NCBI GenBank assembly: GCA_035461765.1
Contig: DATHUY010000126.1
Coordinates: 1 to 48,593, forward strand
Direction of reading: 5' to 3'
Length of the DNA stretch: 48,593 nucleotides
Source of the DNA: Longimicrobiales bacterium
GTDB lineage: Bacteria; Gemmatimonadota; Gemmatimonadetes; Longimicrobiales; RSA9
The notes beneath the pieces were generated by a model that was given only the letters and a program-made list of their open reading frames with translations, made no database searches and had not been told where the DNA came from. This document shows, piece by piece, positions 47,342-48,593 of this stretch. Made by a program: the position numbers and the translations under genes. Positions within the stretch are counted from its first letter, which is position 1; each line of letters starts with the position of its first letter.

Positions 47342-48593
47342 TCAATTGAACGGCTTCGCGCGCTCGATCCACTTCGCCAGATCCTTCTCGTTCGGGTTGA
47401 GCGGCGTTCCCGGATGGATCAGGCCGGCCGGGCACCGCTCCGCCGCCTGCACCAGCTGCGCGAACGTTCCCGCACGCGCGTCCTTGATGTACGCCTGCTT
47501 GTTGTCGTCGTAGGCGAACATCTTTCCGTTCAGGTTCGTGCATTCGTTGCACGTCGTGCAGCGATCGGTGTCGATGTACGGCTCCAGGGCCATGTCATCA
47601 TCGGCATCCTCCACCGCGGGCGCCGCGGCGGGAGCTGCCGTCGCCGCTGCGACAGCACCGTTGCCGGCGACGGGAGGTGCGGTGGCGGCGGCCATGACAC
47701 TGCCGTCGGCAGTGCCAGCCTGCTGGACAGGCATCCCTGCCGCCGCCGTCACCGCAGAGCCGTTTGGCCCGGTCGGTATCCCCAGCACATCGGCGCCGAT
47801 CGGCTCGACGTGCATGCGACCCGCCTCGGCCACGATCTCGGAGATCGTACGTCCCGCGTTGCCGCGCATGAGCGACTCCGCCATGCGCCGTGCCACCACG
47901 CGCGGGTAGGTCGACTTGAGCTCCGCAATGCGCTGCTCGAACTCCGCCGTCATGGCGGCGATGCGCGCGTCGTATTCCGCTTCGAGGGACTGCGTGATCG
48001 TGTCCCGCACCGTCTGGGGCACCACCACACCCGCCATCTCGCGCAGCTGGCCCCACAGCATGAGGCGCTCCTGCGCCAGCGTGACGATCTCCTCCGCGAC
48101 ACTGAGCCGGCGCAGGTGACCCTCACGATCGACCGCGTGCACGAACGGCGTCTTGCCCTCGCGCTCGTCCGCGCCGAGCTGGAGGTACTCGTGGAACACC
48201 ACCATGTCCTCGTTCCAGCTGTCGGCCGGCACGTCGCGGAAATGCTTGCGGAAGCGCGCCTCCGTGGCCGCCCAGTCCGCAATCGTCAGCGGCAGCTCCA
48301 GCTCGTGCGTGCCGCTGTCGTCCGTGTAGCTGAGCTTGTACATCGGCCACAGATCGTCGACCGCCGGGTTGCCCTCCAGCGACAGGCACTCGGTCATGCT
48401 CGTGCCCGCGTCGGGATCGTACGTGAGATACGGGAATGCGCGGCTCTCGAGTGCGAGGCGTGCGCCGTGCGGCGCCCACTCGTCCGGCAGGCCGTGCTCC
48501 ACGGGGCACGGCGTGTAGATGCTGAACACGGCCGGGCGACGCGAGTTGAGGCCCTTGATCACGCCCCCGATCAGGTGCGTTGCCGAGGCCTGC
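47342..48593 (-). CDS. C-terminal part of a pyruvate:ferredoxin-oxidoreductase-like protein with fused ferredoxin domain (5' end beyond window)
   Basis: 417 residues visible, frame open to the window edge. The first about 75 residues (ATHLIGGVIKGLNSRRPAVF, YTPCPVEHGLPDEWAP, LALESRAFPYLTYDPDAG) match the TPP-binding domain of PFOR-type 2-oxoacid oxidoreductases, in which a C-P/I-x-H-G motif and a W/F-P-L-x-R/T-Y-D-P motif recur. A middle region (PLTIADWAATEARFRKHF and onward) is followed by a helical coiled-coil stretch (LEAEYDARIAAMTAEFEQR, IAELKSTYPRVVARRMAESL). A long Ala/Pro/Gly linker then leads to a ferredoxin-like domain, CTTCNECTNLNGKMFAYDD with the fourth ligand in ERCPAGLIHPG, for one [4Fe-4S] cluster. 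The first Met in frame is internal. It is first in order before rnfC, so it may feed electrons directly to Rnf. Confidence 0.82.
   Translation of the reverse strand, partial: QASATHLIGGVIKGLNSRRPAVFSIYTPCPVEHGLPDEWAPHGARLALESRAFPYLTYDPDAGTSMTECLSLEGNPAVDDLWPMYKLSYTDDSGTHELELPLTIADWAATEARFRKHFRDVPADSWNEDMVVFHEYLQLGADEREGKTPFVHAVDREGHLRRLSVAEEIVTLAQERLMLWGQLREMAGVVVPQTVRDTITQSLEAEYDARIAAMTAEFEQRIAELKSTYPRVVARRMAESLMRGNAGRTISEIVAEAGRMHVEPIGADVLGIPTGPNGSAVTAAAGMPVQQAGTADGSVMAAATAPPVAGNGAVAAATAAPAAAPAVEDADDDMALEPYIDTDRCTTCNECTNLNGKMFAYDDNKQAYIKDARAGTFAQLVQAAERCPAGLIHPGTPLNPNEKDLAKWIERAKPFN

Overview
The window is high-G+C bacterial DNA that is almost entirely coding. Gene content suggests an aerobic, protein- and peptide-scavenging heterotroph with an outer membrane, most likely Gemmatimonadota or a close relative. 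This is an inference from family content (PadR plus ADOP-type permease, TolB-propeller/amidohydrolase fusions, secreted S9 and M14 peptidases, TonB receptor with its own sigma/anti-sigma pair, molybdenum hydroxylase, PQQ-type dehydrogenase). No rRNA or tRNA gene, transposase, phage gene or CRISPR array was seen.

Layout. Positions 1-4.8 kb hold two tandem paralogous exported amidohydrolases (the first cut by the window edge) ending in a clear terminator. 5.1-8.6 kb holds an IorA/IorB-type molybdenum hydroxylase and a small exported protein. 8.7-12.1 kb holds a HupE/UreJ-like membrane protein, a beta-propeller protein, a 200-bp non-coding element with perfect 28-bp inverted termini, and an exported RidA protein. 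12.2-18.1 kb is a minus-strand run: GMC oxidoreductase with its gluconate-dehydrogenase-like small subunit, a DUF3667-like membrane protein and a large S9 peptidase. 18.3-25.9 kb has PadR/ADOP, an M14 peptidase and an ABC-2 exporter. 26-30.5 kb has a TonB receptor/ECF sigma/anti-sigma operon divergent from a lipoprotein. 30.8-39.5 kb is mixed: sugar dehydrogenase, a histidine kinase/CYTH/DUF4287 cluster with a tiny ORF between the first two, CPBP protease, lipoproteins, ExbD/DUF2007 and an ABC1 (UbiB-like) kinase.

The most interesting part is the minus-strand run from the right edge (48.6 kb) to about 39.5 kb. It reads: C-terminal part of a pyruvate:ferredoxin-oxidoreductase-like protein carrying an extra ferredoxin domain, a 136-bp structured inverted repeat, rnfC, rnfD, rnfG, rnfE, rnfA, a 43-residue one-helix Cys-rich protein, the flavin transferase apbE, then four uncharacterised proteins, three of which have Cys pairs (two are paralogues). 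rnfC through apbE are joined by 4-base start/stop overlaps or short gaps. No rnfB is present in the visible cluster. The layout suggests an ion-pumping Rnf complex wired to a dedicated 2-oxoacid oxidoreductase, with a built-in cofactor-maturation set: ApbE for covalent FMN and perhaps the small Cys-rich protein for the intramembrane iron-sulfur site. Absence of RnfB elsewhere in the genome and the partner roles cannot be judged from this window.
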